This document shows, one piece after another, positions 33,901 to 44,830 of a stretch of 64,000 nt of DNA. Both the position numbers and the translations under genes were made by a program. The DNA is from Zea mays. Its lineage: Eukaryota > Streptophyta > Magnoliopsida > Poales > Poaceae. The DNA lies in the NCBI RefSeq assembly GCF_902167145.1, contig NC_050105.1:142709988-142773987 (forward strand). The letters are read 5' to 3'. Each line of letters opens with the position of its first letter. Position 1 is the first letter of the stretch. The notes under the pieces were generated by a model that was given only the letters and a program-made list of their open reading frames with translations, did not search any database and was not told the origin of the DNA.

Positions 33901-34485
33901 CTCGTACATGCTCTTTGGCAGAACGTGATTATCCGGAAGCAGACTCCCAATAACCGTCAACAAGCCATCGAATGCGTCTCTACTCATGCTGTACTGCGAC
34001 TTGAACGCCATTACACGCCCAATGGCATCCAGTTGAGAAACCTTTGTCTGGCCGTGAAGGGGCTTCTGTGCCGCGTCGAACATGTCGTAGAACGCCTTTG
34101 CAGTCGGCTCTGGCTCGTCATCCATACATCCTCCCGTGTACTGTGCCTCCTGATAGTCGTTCAACATATCCGCTACCCCCGCATCCGCGTCATAATCCTC
34201 GACACGTTGTCTCAGCACCTCCTCTCTCGTACGATGCGCTTCACCATGAAATATCCACCGAGTATAGCCCGGCGTAAATCCATTCTTCCAAATATGTTCT
34301 ACCATGGTCTTCTTTGGTTTTCTTTTCCGGTTGTCACATTTGCTGCACGGGGATGGGACTAGACTCGCTCCTTTAGCAGCTTCGCCATATGCCCGTTCCA
34401 CGAAATCATCGGTCTTTCTAATCCATTCAGTAGTGACATCGTTTCTTCCTCTACGGCTCGTGTACATCCACTCACGGTGCTCCAT
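30980..34485 (-). pseudogene. CACTA TNP2-type transposase, decayed
   Basis: ATG at 34485 (MEHREWMYTSRRGRNDVTTE). The N-terminal transposase-associated domain has a Cys/His pattern (CSKCDNRKRKPKK). The TNP2 core follows (ARNVRVALATDGFNPYGMSA ... LPNNIDVMHTEKNVAEALW). A DUF4218-like part ends near 31900. After a GT-AG intron (31827-31754) comes a DUF4216-like exon (31753-30980) with an acidic C-terminus. Lesions: a stop at 33709-33711 in frame with the flanks, a 1-bp frameshift near 32290, and a further frame change near 31920. The protein would bind and cut the element ends. As read it is inactive, though only a few changes separate it from an open frame. Confidence 0.85.
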
Positions 34486-34849
34486 CCTATAACATATTTA
34501 ACCAAAGCCTATCAACAAAAAAATCCGGTAGCACCTCCCCTGCACGGGGAGGTTTTCAAAGCCTGTAAATATAAGTAGCAGCACGATGGCTGACATCCAC
34601 ACATATACATATCCACACATATATATTAATGCCTAAATAACCACATAAACAATTAGAAGACTTACCTAATGCATGCAAAGTGAGGACTAAAAACCTAACT
34701 CTATTTCACAATACACAATCACACACAAAAAACCTAATTCTATTTCACAATACACAATCACAATACACAACCACACATATACATTTATTTGATAATAGTT
34801 AGCAACTAAAATGTAAACATTAGTTTATACCTATTTGCTCGGCGTGGAC
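34486..34849. other. CACTA transposase 5' region, AT-rich
   Basis: AT-rich stretch with a duplicated phrase (ACCTAATTCTATTTCACAAT, about 34695 and 34734). Probably 5' intron or UTR of the transposase. No gene. Confidence 0.45.
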
Positions 34850-35110
34850 GGTGCACGACGGCGAACGGGCGTGACGACGTGGAGGTCGTGAGCGGTTGAC
34901 GGCGTGGAGGTCGTCGGCGCGGGGTCGTCGGTGGTCGTGGGCGGCGCGCGGCGAGCGGGCGGCGCGGGCGCACGGGCGCGCGACGAGCGGGCGCGCACGG
35001 GCGCGCAGGCCGGCGGCGAGGTGGCCGGCGGCGGGTGGCCGGCGGCGAGGGTGGGCGCGGCAGCGACGTCGGCGGCGAGGGTGGGCGCGTGCAGCGAGTG
35101 AGCGTGAGTG
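34850..35110 (-). promoter_or_regulatory. very GC-rich leader region of the CACTA transposase
   Basis: About 260 bp of almost pure G/C with many CpG, between the internal subterminal array and the transposase gene. It includes a repeated GGCGGCGAGGGTGGGCGCG (about 35043 and 35075). In Spm a GC-rich untranslated first exon downstream of the subterminal repeats is the methylation-controlled region; the layout here is the same, but the role is inference. Confidence 0.5.
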
Positions 35111-35149
35111 AGAGAGAGAACAAGGAGAAGCCGTTGGATCGGCTAAGTT

Positions 35150-35385
35150 CATGTTCTTTGCCGAGTGCCCGCGATGCGGCACTCGGCAAAGATTTTTTTT
35201 TATTTTTAAAAAAGGGTTTGCCGAGTGCCAGATCGGCGGCACTCGGCAAAGACGCCTTCTTTGCCGAGTGCCATCCAGGGGCACTCGGCAAAGGCTACTT
35301 TCCTCTTCTTTGCCGAGTGCCACCCGAGGACACTCGGCAAAGCCAACTTTGCCGAGTGTCCACCACTCGACACTCGGCAAAGTAC
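35150..35385. repeat. internal subterminal-type array of the CACTA element
   Basis: Five inverted pairs of TTTGCCGAGTG/CACTCGGCAAAG. Its layout mirrors the true right-end array at 50193-50556, and the similarity runs on into the hairpin arms, so the right terminal region of this CACTA appears to be inversely duplicated. Confidence 0.8.
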
Positions 35386-35394
35386 ATTTGTATT

Positions 35395-35545
35395 TTTTTT
35401 GTTTTCAGCACCAAACTTTTTGTGGTATGTTTCTAAACTATATAGACCTACATGTATCATTTTGGGACAATTATAACAGTGTTTGCAATATTTAGTAGAT
35501 TTAGTTCGTTTATTTGAATTTCTTCGGAAAATTCAAATTTGAACT
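35395..35545 (+). repeat. outer part of the left hairpin arm (CACTA)
   Basis: Pairs with about 50034-50170 at roughly 90% identity by eye. It is now separated from the inner part of the arm (49427-49710) by copy C. Confidence 0.8.
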
Positions 35546-37227
35546 TGTCGGGGACCATAATTAGGGGTACCCTCAAGACGCCTAATTCTCTGCTGGTAAC
35601 CCCCATCAGCATAAAGCTGCAAAGGCCTGATGGGTACGATTAAGTCAGGGATCAGTCCACACGAGTGACTCGATCACGCTTCACCCGAGCCTAGCCTCGG
35701 TCAAGGGCAGCCGACCTCGAGAGACTTCCGTCTCGCCCGAGGCCCCCCTTTTTACGGCGGACACATCACCGGCTCGCCCGAGGCCTTGGCTTCGCTCAGA
35801 AGCAACCTTGACTAAATCGCCACACCGACTGACCAAATTGCAGGGGCATTTAACGCAAAGGTGGCCTGACACCTTTATCCTGACACGCGCCCCCCCCGGC
35901 AGAGCCGAAGTGACCGCCGTCACTCCACCGCTCCACTGGCCAGTCTGACAGAAGGACAGCGCCGCCTGCGCCACTCCGACTGCAGTGCCACTCAACAGAG
36001 TGAGTCTAACAGGCAGTCAGGCCTTGCCAAAAGCGCCACGGCGAACTCCGCTCCGCCCGACCCCAGGGCTCGCACTCGGGCTAAGACCCGGAAGACGGCG
36101 AACTCCGCTCCGCCCGACCCCAGGGCTCGGACTCGGGCTAAGACCCGGAAGACGGTGAACTCCGCTCCGCCCGACCCCAGGGCTCGGACTCGGGCTAAGA
36201 CCCGGAAGACGGCGAACTCCGCTCCGCCCGACCCCAGGGCTCGGACTCGAGCTAAGACCCGGAAGACGGCGAACTCCGCTCCGCCCGACCCCCGGGGCTC
36301 GGACTCGGGCTAAGACCCGGAAGACGGCGAACTCCGCTCCGCCCGACCCCAGGGCTCGGACTCGGGCTAAGACCCGGAAGACGACGAAACTCCGCCTCGC
36401 CCGACCCCAGGGCTCGGACTCCGCCCTGACCTCGGCCGAACGACTTCCGCCTCGCCCGACCCCATGGCTCGGCCTCGGCAACAGAGGACAGACTCAACCT
36501 CGGCTTCGGAGGAGCCCCCACGTCACCCTGCCTAGGGCACAGACCCGCCACGCCAACAGGAAGCGCCATCATCATCCTACCCCGAATCGACTCGGGTCAC
36601 GAAGAACAAGACCGGCGTCCCATCCGGCCAGCTCCGCCGGAGGGGCAATGATGGCGCTCCACCAGCTCTGTGACGACGACGGCCCCCAGCTCTCTTACGG
36701 AAGCAGGACGACGTCAGCAGGGACTCGACCGCTCCGACAGCTGTCCCTCCGCCAGGCTCCGCCGCACCTCCGACAGCCACGACATCACGCCAGCAGGGTG
36801 CCAAGATCTCTCCGGCTGCCACATTGGCATGTACCTAGGGCGCTAGCTCTCCCTCCGCTAGACACGTAGCACTCTGCTACACCCCCCATTGTACACCTGG
36901 ATCCTCTCCTTACGACTATAAAAGGGAGGACCAGGGCCTTCTTAGAGAAGGTTGGCCGCGCGGGACCGAGGACGGGACAGGCGCTCTCTTGGGGCCGCTC
37001 GCTTCCCTCACCCGCGTGGACGCTTGTAACCCCCCTACTGCAAGCGCACCTGACCTGGGCGCGGGACGAACACGAAGGCCGCAGGACTTCCACCTCTCTC
37101 ACGCTCGACTCCGGCCACCTCGCCTCTCCCCCCTTCGCGCTCGCCCACGCGCTTGACCCATCTGGGCTGGGGCACGTAGCACACTCACTCGTCGGCTTAG
37201 GGACCCCCCTGTCTCGAAACGCCGACA
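35546..37227 (+). repeat. 5' LTR of gypsy copy C
   Basis: 1682 bp, TGTCGGGGACC...ACGCCGACA. The 57-bp array at about 36044-36420 has six units plus a variant. TATA box at 36917-36924. Confidence 0.92.
36917..36924 (+). promoter_or_regulatory. TATA box, copy C 5' LTR
   Basis: TATAAAAG in ACGACTATAAAAGGGAGG, about 300 bp before the LTR end. It marks the U3/R border region; the start site is probably near 36950. Confidence 0.7.
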
Positions 37228-37229
37228 GT

Positions 37230-37247
37230 TGGCGCGCCAGGTAGGGG
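37230..37247 (+). promoter_or_regulatory. primer binding site, gypsy copy C
   Basis: TGGCGCGCCAGGTAGGGG, two bases after the LTR, identical in copies A and D. Confidence 0.78.
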
Positions 37248-37287
37248 CCTGTTGCGTGCTGACGAACAGCTCCCCGTCAAGCTCCAG

Positions 37288-40200
37288 ATGGGCAGTCTCC
37301 AGCAACCTCTCCGGCCCGGGACGGTGCTTCGTTTCGGGACTCTTGAGTTCATGTCCTTCGACGGCAGCTACGACATGATACTTCTTCCACCGCCGCGCGA
37401 CTACGACAATGGCGGCCGACAACCCGCCCGCCGGCGGCGGAATCGACGACATCTTCCCCGCGTGGTGGAAGAGCAACATTCGGGCTCGCTCCGTTCTCTC
37501 CCCCGCCAACGGAGGAGGAGGCGGGGCCATCAAGGCCAGGCGGGAGGCCGCGCTTCGTCGGCCGTCGAGCGAATCGACGCCCCCGACGCCCCGACGGAAG
37601 GCACGCCGGACGTCGACCTCGCGTTCAAGACGGAGGCAAGCGCCGCCCCCCCGCGACACGCTGACCCCGAGCAAGAAGACGACGACGGCGCGCTCGCGGA
37701 AAGCCTGCAGGACGTCGCCCTCGTACCTGAGATGACGGTGAAACCAGTCCCCGATATGACTACGTCGCTCCTCGTCGACCAAAAGGTACCGACTAACTCC
37801 CATCTTGCGTCATTTCGACTCGGCCTCAACCCGCCAAACGACCTCGTTTTGGCGGGCGCTCTCATTGAGGCGAGTGCAACCCCACTGGGGTTTCGTATGC
37901 GGTCGCCTTGGGACCGACTGACGGACGTCTCGACCTACGGGCCCTCTGGGTCCGAGGAAGATGACGATCCCAGCATCTGTTGGGATTTCTCCGGACTTGG
38001 CAACCCCAGTGCCGTGCGGGACTTCATGACCGCATGTGACTACTGCCTCTCCGACTGTTCCGACGGAAGCCGCAGCCTTGGCGACGAGAGCTGCGGCCCA
38101 AGCCGCGAATGTTTCCACATCGAGCTAGGGGATCCCTCCGAAGGCAACCATCTCGGCATGCCGGAGGACGGTGATCTCCCTAGGCCGGTGCCTCGCGCCG
38201 ACATCCCACGGGAGCTAGCTATGGTCCCCGCTCCGGCGGGGGGTTACGACCCACAACTCGAGCAAGTCCGCGAGGCGCAGGCCAGGCTCAACGAGGGAAC
38301 AGGAGCGCTTGAGCCGATCCGTCGGGACGTCGGACAGGCATGGGTGGGCCAACCCCTGGCCGGAGAAATACGTCACCTGCCCCAAGGTCTCCCGCACCGC
38401 GTCGCCAACGATGTCAGGGTCAGGCCGCCGCCCGCATCCAGCGGGGTTGGTCAGAACCTGGCAGCCGCAGTGATGCTCATCCGCGCGATGCCGGAGCCAT
38501 CAACCACCGAGGGTCGGCGAATCCAGGGAGAGCTCAAGAATCTCCTGGAAGGCGCTGCGGCCCGACGGGCCGAGAGCACTGCCTCCCGAAGGCAAGGATA
38601 TCCCTCGGAACCTCACGCCGCGACTTCCCGATTCATGCGGGAAGCCTCGGTCTACACCGGGCGCACGCGCAACACCACGCCTGCGGCCCCGGGCCACCTC
38701 GGCAACGAGCACCATCGGCGCGACCGTCGGGCCCACCTCGACGAAAGGGTGCGCCGAGGCTACCACCCCAGGCGTGGGGGGCGCTACGACAGCGGGGAGG
38801 ATCGGAGTCCCTCGCCCGAACCACCCGGTCCGCAGGCCTTCAGTCGGGCCATCCGACGGGCGCCATTCCCGACCCGTTTCCGACCCCCGACTACTATCAC
38901 GAAGTACTCGGGGGAAACGAGACCGGAACTGTGGCTCGCGCACTACCGCCTTGCCTGCCAACTGGGTGGGACGGACGACGACAACCTCATCATCCGTAAC
39001 CTCCCCCTGTTCCTCTCCGACACTGCTCGCGCCTGGTTGGAGCACCTGCCTCCGGGGCAGATCTCCAACTGGGAAGACTTGGTCCAAGCCTTCGCTGGCA
39101 ATTTCCAGGGCACATACGTGCGCCCCGGGAATTCCTGGGACCTTCGAAGCTGCCGGCAACAGCCGGGGGAGTCGCTCCGGGACTACATCCGGCGATTCTC
39201 GAAGCAGCGCACCGAGCTGCCCAACATCACCGACTCGGATGTCATCGGCGTGTTCCTCGCCGGCACCACTTGCCGCGACCTGGTGAGCAAGCTGGGTCGC
39301 AAGACCCCCACCAGGGCGAGCGAGCTGATGGACATCGCCACCAAGTTCGCCTCTGGCCAGGAGGCGGTCGAGGCTATCTTCCGAAAGGACAAGCAGCCCC
39401 AGGGCCGCCCATCGGAAGAGGCTCCCGAGGCGTCTGCTCCGCGCGGCACCAAGAAGAAAGGCAAGAAGAAGTCGCAATCGAAACGCGACACCGCTGACGC
39501 GGACCTTGTCGCCGCCGCCGAGTACAAGAACCCTCGGAAGCCCCCCGGAGGTGCAAACCTCTTCGACAAGATGCTCAAGGAGCCGTGCCCCTACCATCAG
39601 GGGCCCGTCAAGCACACCCTCGAGGAGTGCGTTATGCTTCGGCGTCACTTCCACAGGGCCGCGCCACCCGCTGAGGGTGGCAGGGCCCGCGACGACGACA
39701 AGAACGAAGATCACCCAGCAGGAGAGTTCCCCGAGGTCCGCGACTGCTTCATGATCTGTGGAGGGCATACGGCGAATGCCTCGGCTCGACATCGCAAGCA
39801 AGAGCGCCGGGAGGTCTGCTCGGTGAAGGTGGCGGCGCCAGTCTACCTAGACTGGTCCGACAAGCCCATCACCTTCGACCAGGCCGACCACCCCGACCAT
39901 GTGCCGAGCCCGGGGAAATACCTGCTCGTCGTCGACCCCGTTGTCGGCAATGTCAGGCTCACCAAGGTCCTGATGGATGGGGGCAGCTGCCTCAACATCA
40001 TCTACGCCGAGACCCTCAAGCTCCTGCGCATCGATCTGTCCTCCGTCCGAGCAGGCGCTGCGCCCTTCCACGGGATCATCCCTAGGAAGCGCGTCCAGCC
40101 CCTCGGGCGACTCGACCTCCCCGTCTGCTTCGGGACGCCCTCCAACTTCCGAAGGGAGACCCTGACGTTCGAGGTGGTCGGGTTCCGAGGAACCTACCAC

Positions 40201-40536
40201 GCCGTACTAGGGAGGCCATGCTACGCGAAGTTCATGGCCGTCCCCAACTACACCTACCTGAAGCTCAAGATGCCGGGCCCCAACGGGGTCATCACCGTCG
40301 GCCCCACGTACAAACACGCGTTCGAATGCGATGTGGAGTGCGTGGAGTACGCCGAGGCCCTCGCCGAGTCCGAGGCCCTCATCGCCGACCTGGAGAACCT
40401 CTCCAAGGAGGTGCCAGACGTGAAGCGCCATGCCGGCAACTTCGAGCCAGCGGAGATGGTCAAGGCCGTCCCTCTCAACCCCAGTGGCGACACCACCAAG
40501 CAGGTCCGGATCGGTTCCGGGCTCGACCCCAAATAG
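37288..40536 (+). CDS. gag: gag-protease of copy C (1082 aa), ends at conserved UAG
   Basis: ATG at 37288 (MGSLQQPLRPGTVLRFGTLE); the frame is open upstream without a better ATG. Residues 1-330 are an arginine-rich then acidic N-terminal region. The Tat Gag domain is at about 515-700 (KYSGETRPELWLAHYRLACQ, AWLEHLPPGQISNWEDLVQA). A basic tract KKKGKKKSQSKRD is near 745. CPYHQGPVKHTLEECVMLRR may act as a Cys/His site. The protease region is at about 850-1000 with VLMDGGSCLNIIYAETL. Ends LDPK-UAG at 40534-40536, with the RT frame continuing directly behind it. No other stop, so this is the best-preserved gag of the four copies. Confidence 0.9.
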   Translation: MGSLQQPLRPGTVLRFGTLEFMSFDGSYDMILLPPPRDYDNGGRQPARRRRNRRHLPRVVEEQHSGSLRSLPRQRRRRRGHQGQAGGRASSAVERIDAPDAPTEGTPDVDLAFKTEASAAPPRHADPEQEDDDGALAESLQDVALVPEMTVKPVPDMTTSLLVDQKVPTNSHLASFRLGLNPPNDLVLAGALIEASATPLGFRMRSPWDRLTDVSTYGPSGSEEDDDPSICWDFSGLGNPSAVRDFMTACDYCLSDCSDGSRSLGDESCGPSRECFHIELGDPSEGNHLGMPEDGDLPRPVPRADIPRELAMVPAPAGGYDPQLEQVREAQARLNEGTGALEPIRRDVGQAWVGQPLAGEIRHLPQGLPHRVANDVRVRPPPASSGVGQNLAAAVMLIRAMPEPSTTEGRRIQGELKNLLEGAAARRAESTASRRQGYPSEPHAATSRFMREASVYTGRTRNTTPAAPGHLGNEHHRRDRRAHLDERVRRGYHPRRGGRYDSGEDRSPSPEPPGPQAFSRAIRRAPFPTRFRPPTTITKYSGETRPELWLAHYRLACQLGGTDDDNLIIRNLPLFLSDTARAWLEHLPPGQISNWEDLVQAFAGNFQGTYVRPGNSWDLRSCRQQPGESLRDYIRRFSKQRTELPNITDSDVIGVFLAGTTCRDLVSKLGRKTPTRASELMDIATKFASGQEAVEAIFRKDKQPQGRPSEEAPEASAPRGTKKKGKKKSQSKRDTADADLVAAAEYKNPRKPPGGANLFDKMLKEPCPYHQGPVKHTLEECVMLRRHFHRAAPPAEGGRARDDDKNEDHPAGEFPEVRDCFMICGGHTANASARHRKQERREVCSVKVAAPVYLDWSDKPITFDQADHPDHVPSPGKYLLVVDPVVGNVRLTKVLMDGGSCLNIIYAETLKLLRIDLSSVRAGAAPFHGIIPRKRVQPLGRLDLPVCFGTPSNFRRETLTFEVVGFRGTYHAVLGRPCYAKFMAVPNYTYLKLKMPGPNGVITVGPTYKHAFECDVECVEYAEALAESEALIADLENLSKEVPDVKRHAGNFEPAEMVKAVPLNPSGDTTKQVRIGSGLDPK
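40534..40536 (+). other. in-frame UAG between protease and RT
   Basis: CCC AAA TAG GAA GCA. The same stop with nearly the same context is at 62548-62550 (copy D) and in reverse at 23274-23276 (copy B). The frame continues unchanged on both sides in all three. Confidence 0.85.
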
Positions 40537-43500
40537 GAAGCAGTGCTCGTCGACTTTCTCCGCGCAAACGCCGACGTCTTTGCGTGGAGTCCCTCGGACA
40601 TGCCCGGCATACCGAGGGATGTCGCCGAGCACTCGCTGGATATTCGGGCCGGAGCCCGACCCGTCAGGCAGCCTCTGCGCCGATTCGACGAGGAAAAGCG
40701 CAGAGTGATTGGCGAAGAGATCCACAAGCTAATGGCAGCAGGGTTCATCAAAGAGGTATTCCATCCCGAATGGCTTGCCAACCCTGTGCTTGTGAGGAAG
40801 AAAGGTGGGAAATGGCGGATGTGTGTAGACTACACTGGTCTCAACAAAGCATGTCCGAAGGTTCCCTACCCTCTGCCTCGCATCGACCAAATCGTGGATT
40901 CCACCGCTGGGTGCGAAACCCTGTCCTTCCTCGATGCCTACTCAGGGTATCACCAGATCCGGATGAAAGAGTCCGACCAGCTCGCGACTTCTTTCATCAC
41001 GCCGTTCGGCATGTACTGCTATGTCACCATGCCGTTCGGTTTGAGGAATGCGGGCGCGACATACCAGCGGTGCATGAACCATGTGTTCGGCGAACACATC
41101 GGTCGCACAGTCGAGGCCTACGTCGATGACATCGTAGTCAAGACAAGGAGTGCCCCGAGGCATGCTCCTAGGGTTCATTGTCTCCGAGCGAGGCATCGAA
41201 GCCAACCCGGAGAAGATCGCGGCCATCACCAGCATGGGACCCATCAAGGACTTAAAAGGTGTACAGAGGGTCATGGGATGCCTCCCGGCCCTGAGCCGCT
41301 TCATCTCACGCCTCGGCGAAAGAGGTCTGCCTCTGTACCGCCTCTTAAGGAAGGCCGAGTGTTTCGCTTGGACCCCTGAGGCCGAGGAAGCCCTCGGCAA
41401 CCTGAAGGCGCTCCTTACAAAGGCGCCTGTCTTGGTGCCCCCGGCGGATGGAGAAGCCCTCTTGGTCTACGTCGCCGCGACCACTCAGGTGGTTAGCGCC
41501 GCGATCGTGGTCGAGAGGCAAGAGGAAGGGCATGCATTGCCCGTTCAGAGGCCGGTCTACTTCGTCAGCGAAGTGCTGTCCGAGACCAAGATCCGCTACC
41601 CACAAGTTCAAAAGCTGCTGTATGCTGTGATCCTGACAAGGCGGAAGCTGCGACACTACTTCGAGTCTCATCCGGTAACTGTGGTGTCATCCTTCCCCCT
41701 GGGGGAGATCATCCAGTGCCGAGAGGCCTCGGGCAGGATCGCAAAGTGGGCGGTGGAAATCATGGGCGAAACGATCTCGTTCGCCCCTCGGAAGGCCATC
41801 AAGTCCCAGGTGTTGGCGGATTTCGTGGCCGAATGGGTCGACACCCAGTTGCCGACGGCTCCGATCCAACCGGAGCTCTGGACCATGTTTTTCGACGGGT
41901 CACTGATGAAGACAGGAGCCGGTGCGGGCCTGCTCTTCATCTCGCCCCTCGGAAAGCACTTGCGCTACGTGCTGCGCCTCCATTTCCCGGCGTCCAACAA
42001 TGTGGCCGAGTACGAAGCTCTGGTCAACGGGTTGCGGATCGCCATCGAGCTAGGGGTCAGACGCCTCGACGCCCGCGGTGATTCGCAGCTCGTCATCGAC
42101 CAAGTCATGAATAACTCCCACTGCCGCGACCCGAAGATGGAGGCCTACTGCGACGAGGTTCGGCGCCTGGAAGACAAGTTCTTCGGGCTCGAGCTCAACC
42201 ACATCGCTCGGCGCTACAACGAAACTGCAGACGAGCTGGCTAAAATAGCCTCGGGGCGAACGACGGTCCCCCCGGACGTCTTCTCCCGGGATCTGCATCA
42301 ACCCTCCGTCAAGCTCGACGACGCGCCCGAGCCCGAGGTACCCTCGGCTCAGCCCGAGGTACCCTCGGCACAGCCCGAGGTACCCTCGGCCCCCGAGGGC
42401 GAGGCACTGGACGTCGAAGAAGAGCAGAGCGGGGCCACGCCAGATCAAGATTGGCAGGCCCCGTACCTGCAATATCTCCGCCGAGGAGAGCTACCCCTCG
42501 ACCAAGTCGAGGCTCGGCGGGTAGCGCGACGCGCCAAGTCATTCGTCTTGCTGGGCGACGAAGAGGAGCTCTACCATCGCAGCCCCTCGGGCATCCTCCA
42601 GCGATGCATCTCCATCGCCGAAGGTCGGGAACTGCTGCAAGAAATGCACTCGGGGGCTTGCGGCCACCACGCAGCGCCCCGAGCCCTTGTCGGGAATGCT
42701 TTCCGACAAGGCTTCTACTGGCCAACGGCGGTGGCTGACGCCACTAGAATTGTCCGCACCTACGAAGGGTGCCAATTCTATGCGAAGCAGACTCACCTGC
42801 CCGCTCAGGCTCTGCAGACGATACCCATCACCTGGCCCTTCGCTGTATGGGGTCTGGACCTCGTCGGTCCCTTGCAGAAGGCGCCCGGGGGCTACACGCA
42901 CCTGCTGGTCGCCATCGACAAATTCTCCAAGTGGATCGAGGTCCGACCTCTGAACAGCATCAGGTCCGAGCAGGCGGTGGCGTTTTTCACCAACATCATC
43001 CATCGCTTCGGGGTCCCGAACTCCATCATCACCGACAACGGTACCCAGTTCACCGGCAAAAAATTCTTGGATTTTTGCGAGGATCACCATATCCGGGTGG
43101 ACTGGGCCGCCGTGGCTCATCCCATGTCGAATGGGCAAGTAGAGCGTGCCAACGGCATGATTCTACAAGGGCTCAAGCCTCGGATCTACAACGACCTCAA
43201 CAAGTTCGGCAAGCGATGGATGAAGGAACTCCCCTCGGTGGTCTGGAGCCTAAGGACGACGCCGAGTCGTGCCACGGGTTTCACGCCATTTTTCCTGGTC
43301 TACGGGGCTGAAGCTATCTTGCCCACTGACCTGGAATACGGCTCCCCGAGGACGAGGGCCTACACCGATCAAAGCAACCAAGCTAGCCGAGAGGAATCGC
43401 TGGACCAGCTGGAGGAGGCTCGGGACAGGGCCTTACTACACTCGGCGCGGTACCAGCAGTCCCTGCGACGCTACCACGCCCGAGGGGTCCGGTCCCGAGA

Positions 43501-43660
43501 CCTCCAGGTGGGCGATCTGGTGCTTCGGCTGCGGCAAGACGCCCGAGGGAGGCACAAGCTCACGCCCCCCTGGGAAGGGCCATTCGTCATCGCCAAAGTT
43601 CTGAAGCCCGGAACATACAAGCTGGCCAACAATCAAGGCGAGATCTACGGCAACGCTTGA
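40537..43660 (+). pseudogene. pol: pol of copy C: RT (deleted segment), RNase H, aRNase H, integrase
   Basis: Starts in frame after the UAG (VLVDFLRANADVFAWSPSDM). RT motifs KWRMCVDYTGLNKACPK, FLDAYSGYHQIRMKESDQLA and YVDDIVVKT are present. At about 41150 the frame is lost and resumes as MPRGMLLGFIVSERGIEANP; about 30 codons normally between these are missing, so RT is broken by a deletion plus frameshift. The second segment (41150-43660) is open. It has the RT-linked RNase H, the additional archaeal-type RNase H of the Tat lineage (FDGSLMKTGAGAGLLFI ... ARGDSQLVIDQV), a linker with three 21-bp repeats (PEVPSAQ), and integrase with catalytic residues in GLDLVGPL, ITDNGTQF and NGQVERAN. Confidence 0.88.
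42334..42396 (+). repeat. 21-bp coding repeats in the RNase H-integrase linker
   Basis: Three units encoding EVPSAQP-like heptads. Copy D has about four, more diverged units at 63206-63285, so copy number varies between elements without changing frame. Confidence 0.7.
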
Positions 43661-44830
43661 AACATCAAACAGCTACGTCGCTTCTACCCTTAAGATGTTT
43701 TCAAGTTGTTCATATACCTCGCACCTACGCAAAGTTTAGTCGTCAAGGAAGGGTCGGCCTAGCCTCGGCAAAGCCCGACCCTCCCTCGGGGGCTAAAAGG
43801 GGGGAGACCCCCTCTGCGTCGAATTTTTCCTCGAAAAAGGGCCTCTTTTTAGCAGGATTGCTTTCGTGCTTCTTGACTACTTCGGAAAGCGGATCCTGGA
43901 AACGGCGGAGTACACGTAAGCAGCCAAGGCTGACCGAGCCGAGGGACTCCCACGCCTCCGGGATACGGATACCTCACTCATCACCTTCTGCGAGAAGTAA
44001 CTCGCGCTCGGATAAAGCGACTCCGTGGACCGAACAAGTCTTCACGTTCGGAAGCTCTCCTGCCGAAGCAGTCCTTCAAGCTTTCTCGACTAAGTCGGGG
44101 ACAGGGCCTCATGGACGGGTGAAAGTACGCGTAAGCGGCAAGGCCGACCGAGCCGAGGGATTCCCACGCCTCTGGGATACGGATACCTCACTCGTCCCTT
44201 CCGCGAGAAGCAACTCTCGCTCACACAAACATCCCTGTTACCGACAGAGTCCAGATGCTCGAAACAAGAGGAAAAAAGACGCAGCTTCGCAAGCGCGGCG
44301 AGGGTGTGTTTTCTGGCCTCGGCGGCCGCAGAAGGCACACGCTACAAGACGGTCTGATCCTCCAGGCTCGGGTCTTCACGCTGAAGGGAACCGTAGCACC
44401 CTCGGCATCGACGACGTCTTCAGCAAAGTCCGACCCAGCCTCGGACGGCGACGCGGTCTAGGGACTCCTCCGGGAATCCGACCCGAGCAGGCGGCTCGGC
44501 CGGTTACCCCTGGGGCCTCGGCCAACCGGCTTCCAAGGGCGCCAGCCCGACCCGAGGCCTCGGCTGATCGACTTTGGCATCGGCTCCGCTGACGGACAAC
44601 ACGGCTAGGCTCCGGCCAACCAGGTTCCCATTCTCGAGCCAACTCCGCCTCTGTTCATACTGATATCGCTACCCCTGGCCTCGGTCCATCGAAGGGCGGC
44701 CGAGGGGTCTCTTTAACTAAGCTAGAGGAGCCCCAGACAACAAGGCCGAACGGGCCGAGGGATTCCTACGCCTCCGGGATACGGATACCTCACCTGTCAC
44801 CTTGACACGGGGCGACTCATGCTTGGTAAA
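43661..44830 (+). other. post-pol spacer of copy C with repeated module
   Basis: Starts with a segment shared with B and D (GTCAAGGAAGGGTCGGCC, CCTCGGGGGCTAAAA). It contains three copies of a module with GACCGAGCCGAGGGA...TACGGATACCTCACTC at about 43940, 44145 and 44740. No supported gene. Confidence 0.6.

Noticed and set aside
38500..39801. 433-aa minus-strand ORF over copy C gag (and 24096-25310 over copy B gag)
   Set aside because: Exact antisense shadows of the conserved gag frame in GC-rich sequence; no independent start context, introns or domain.
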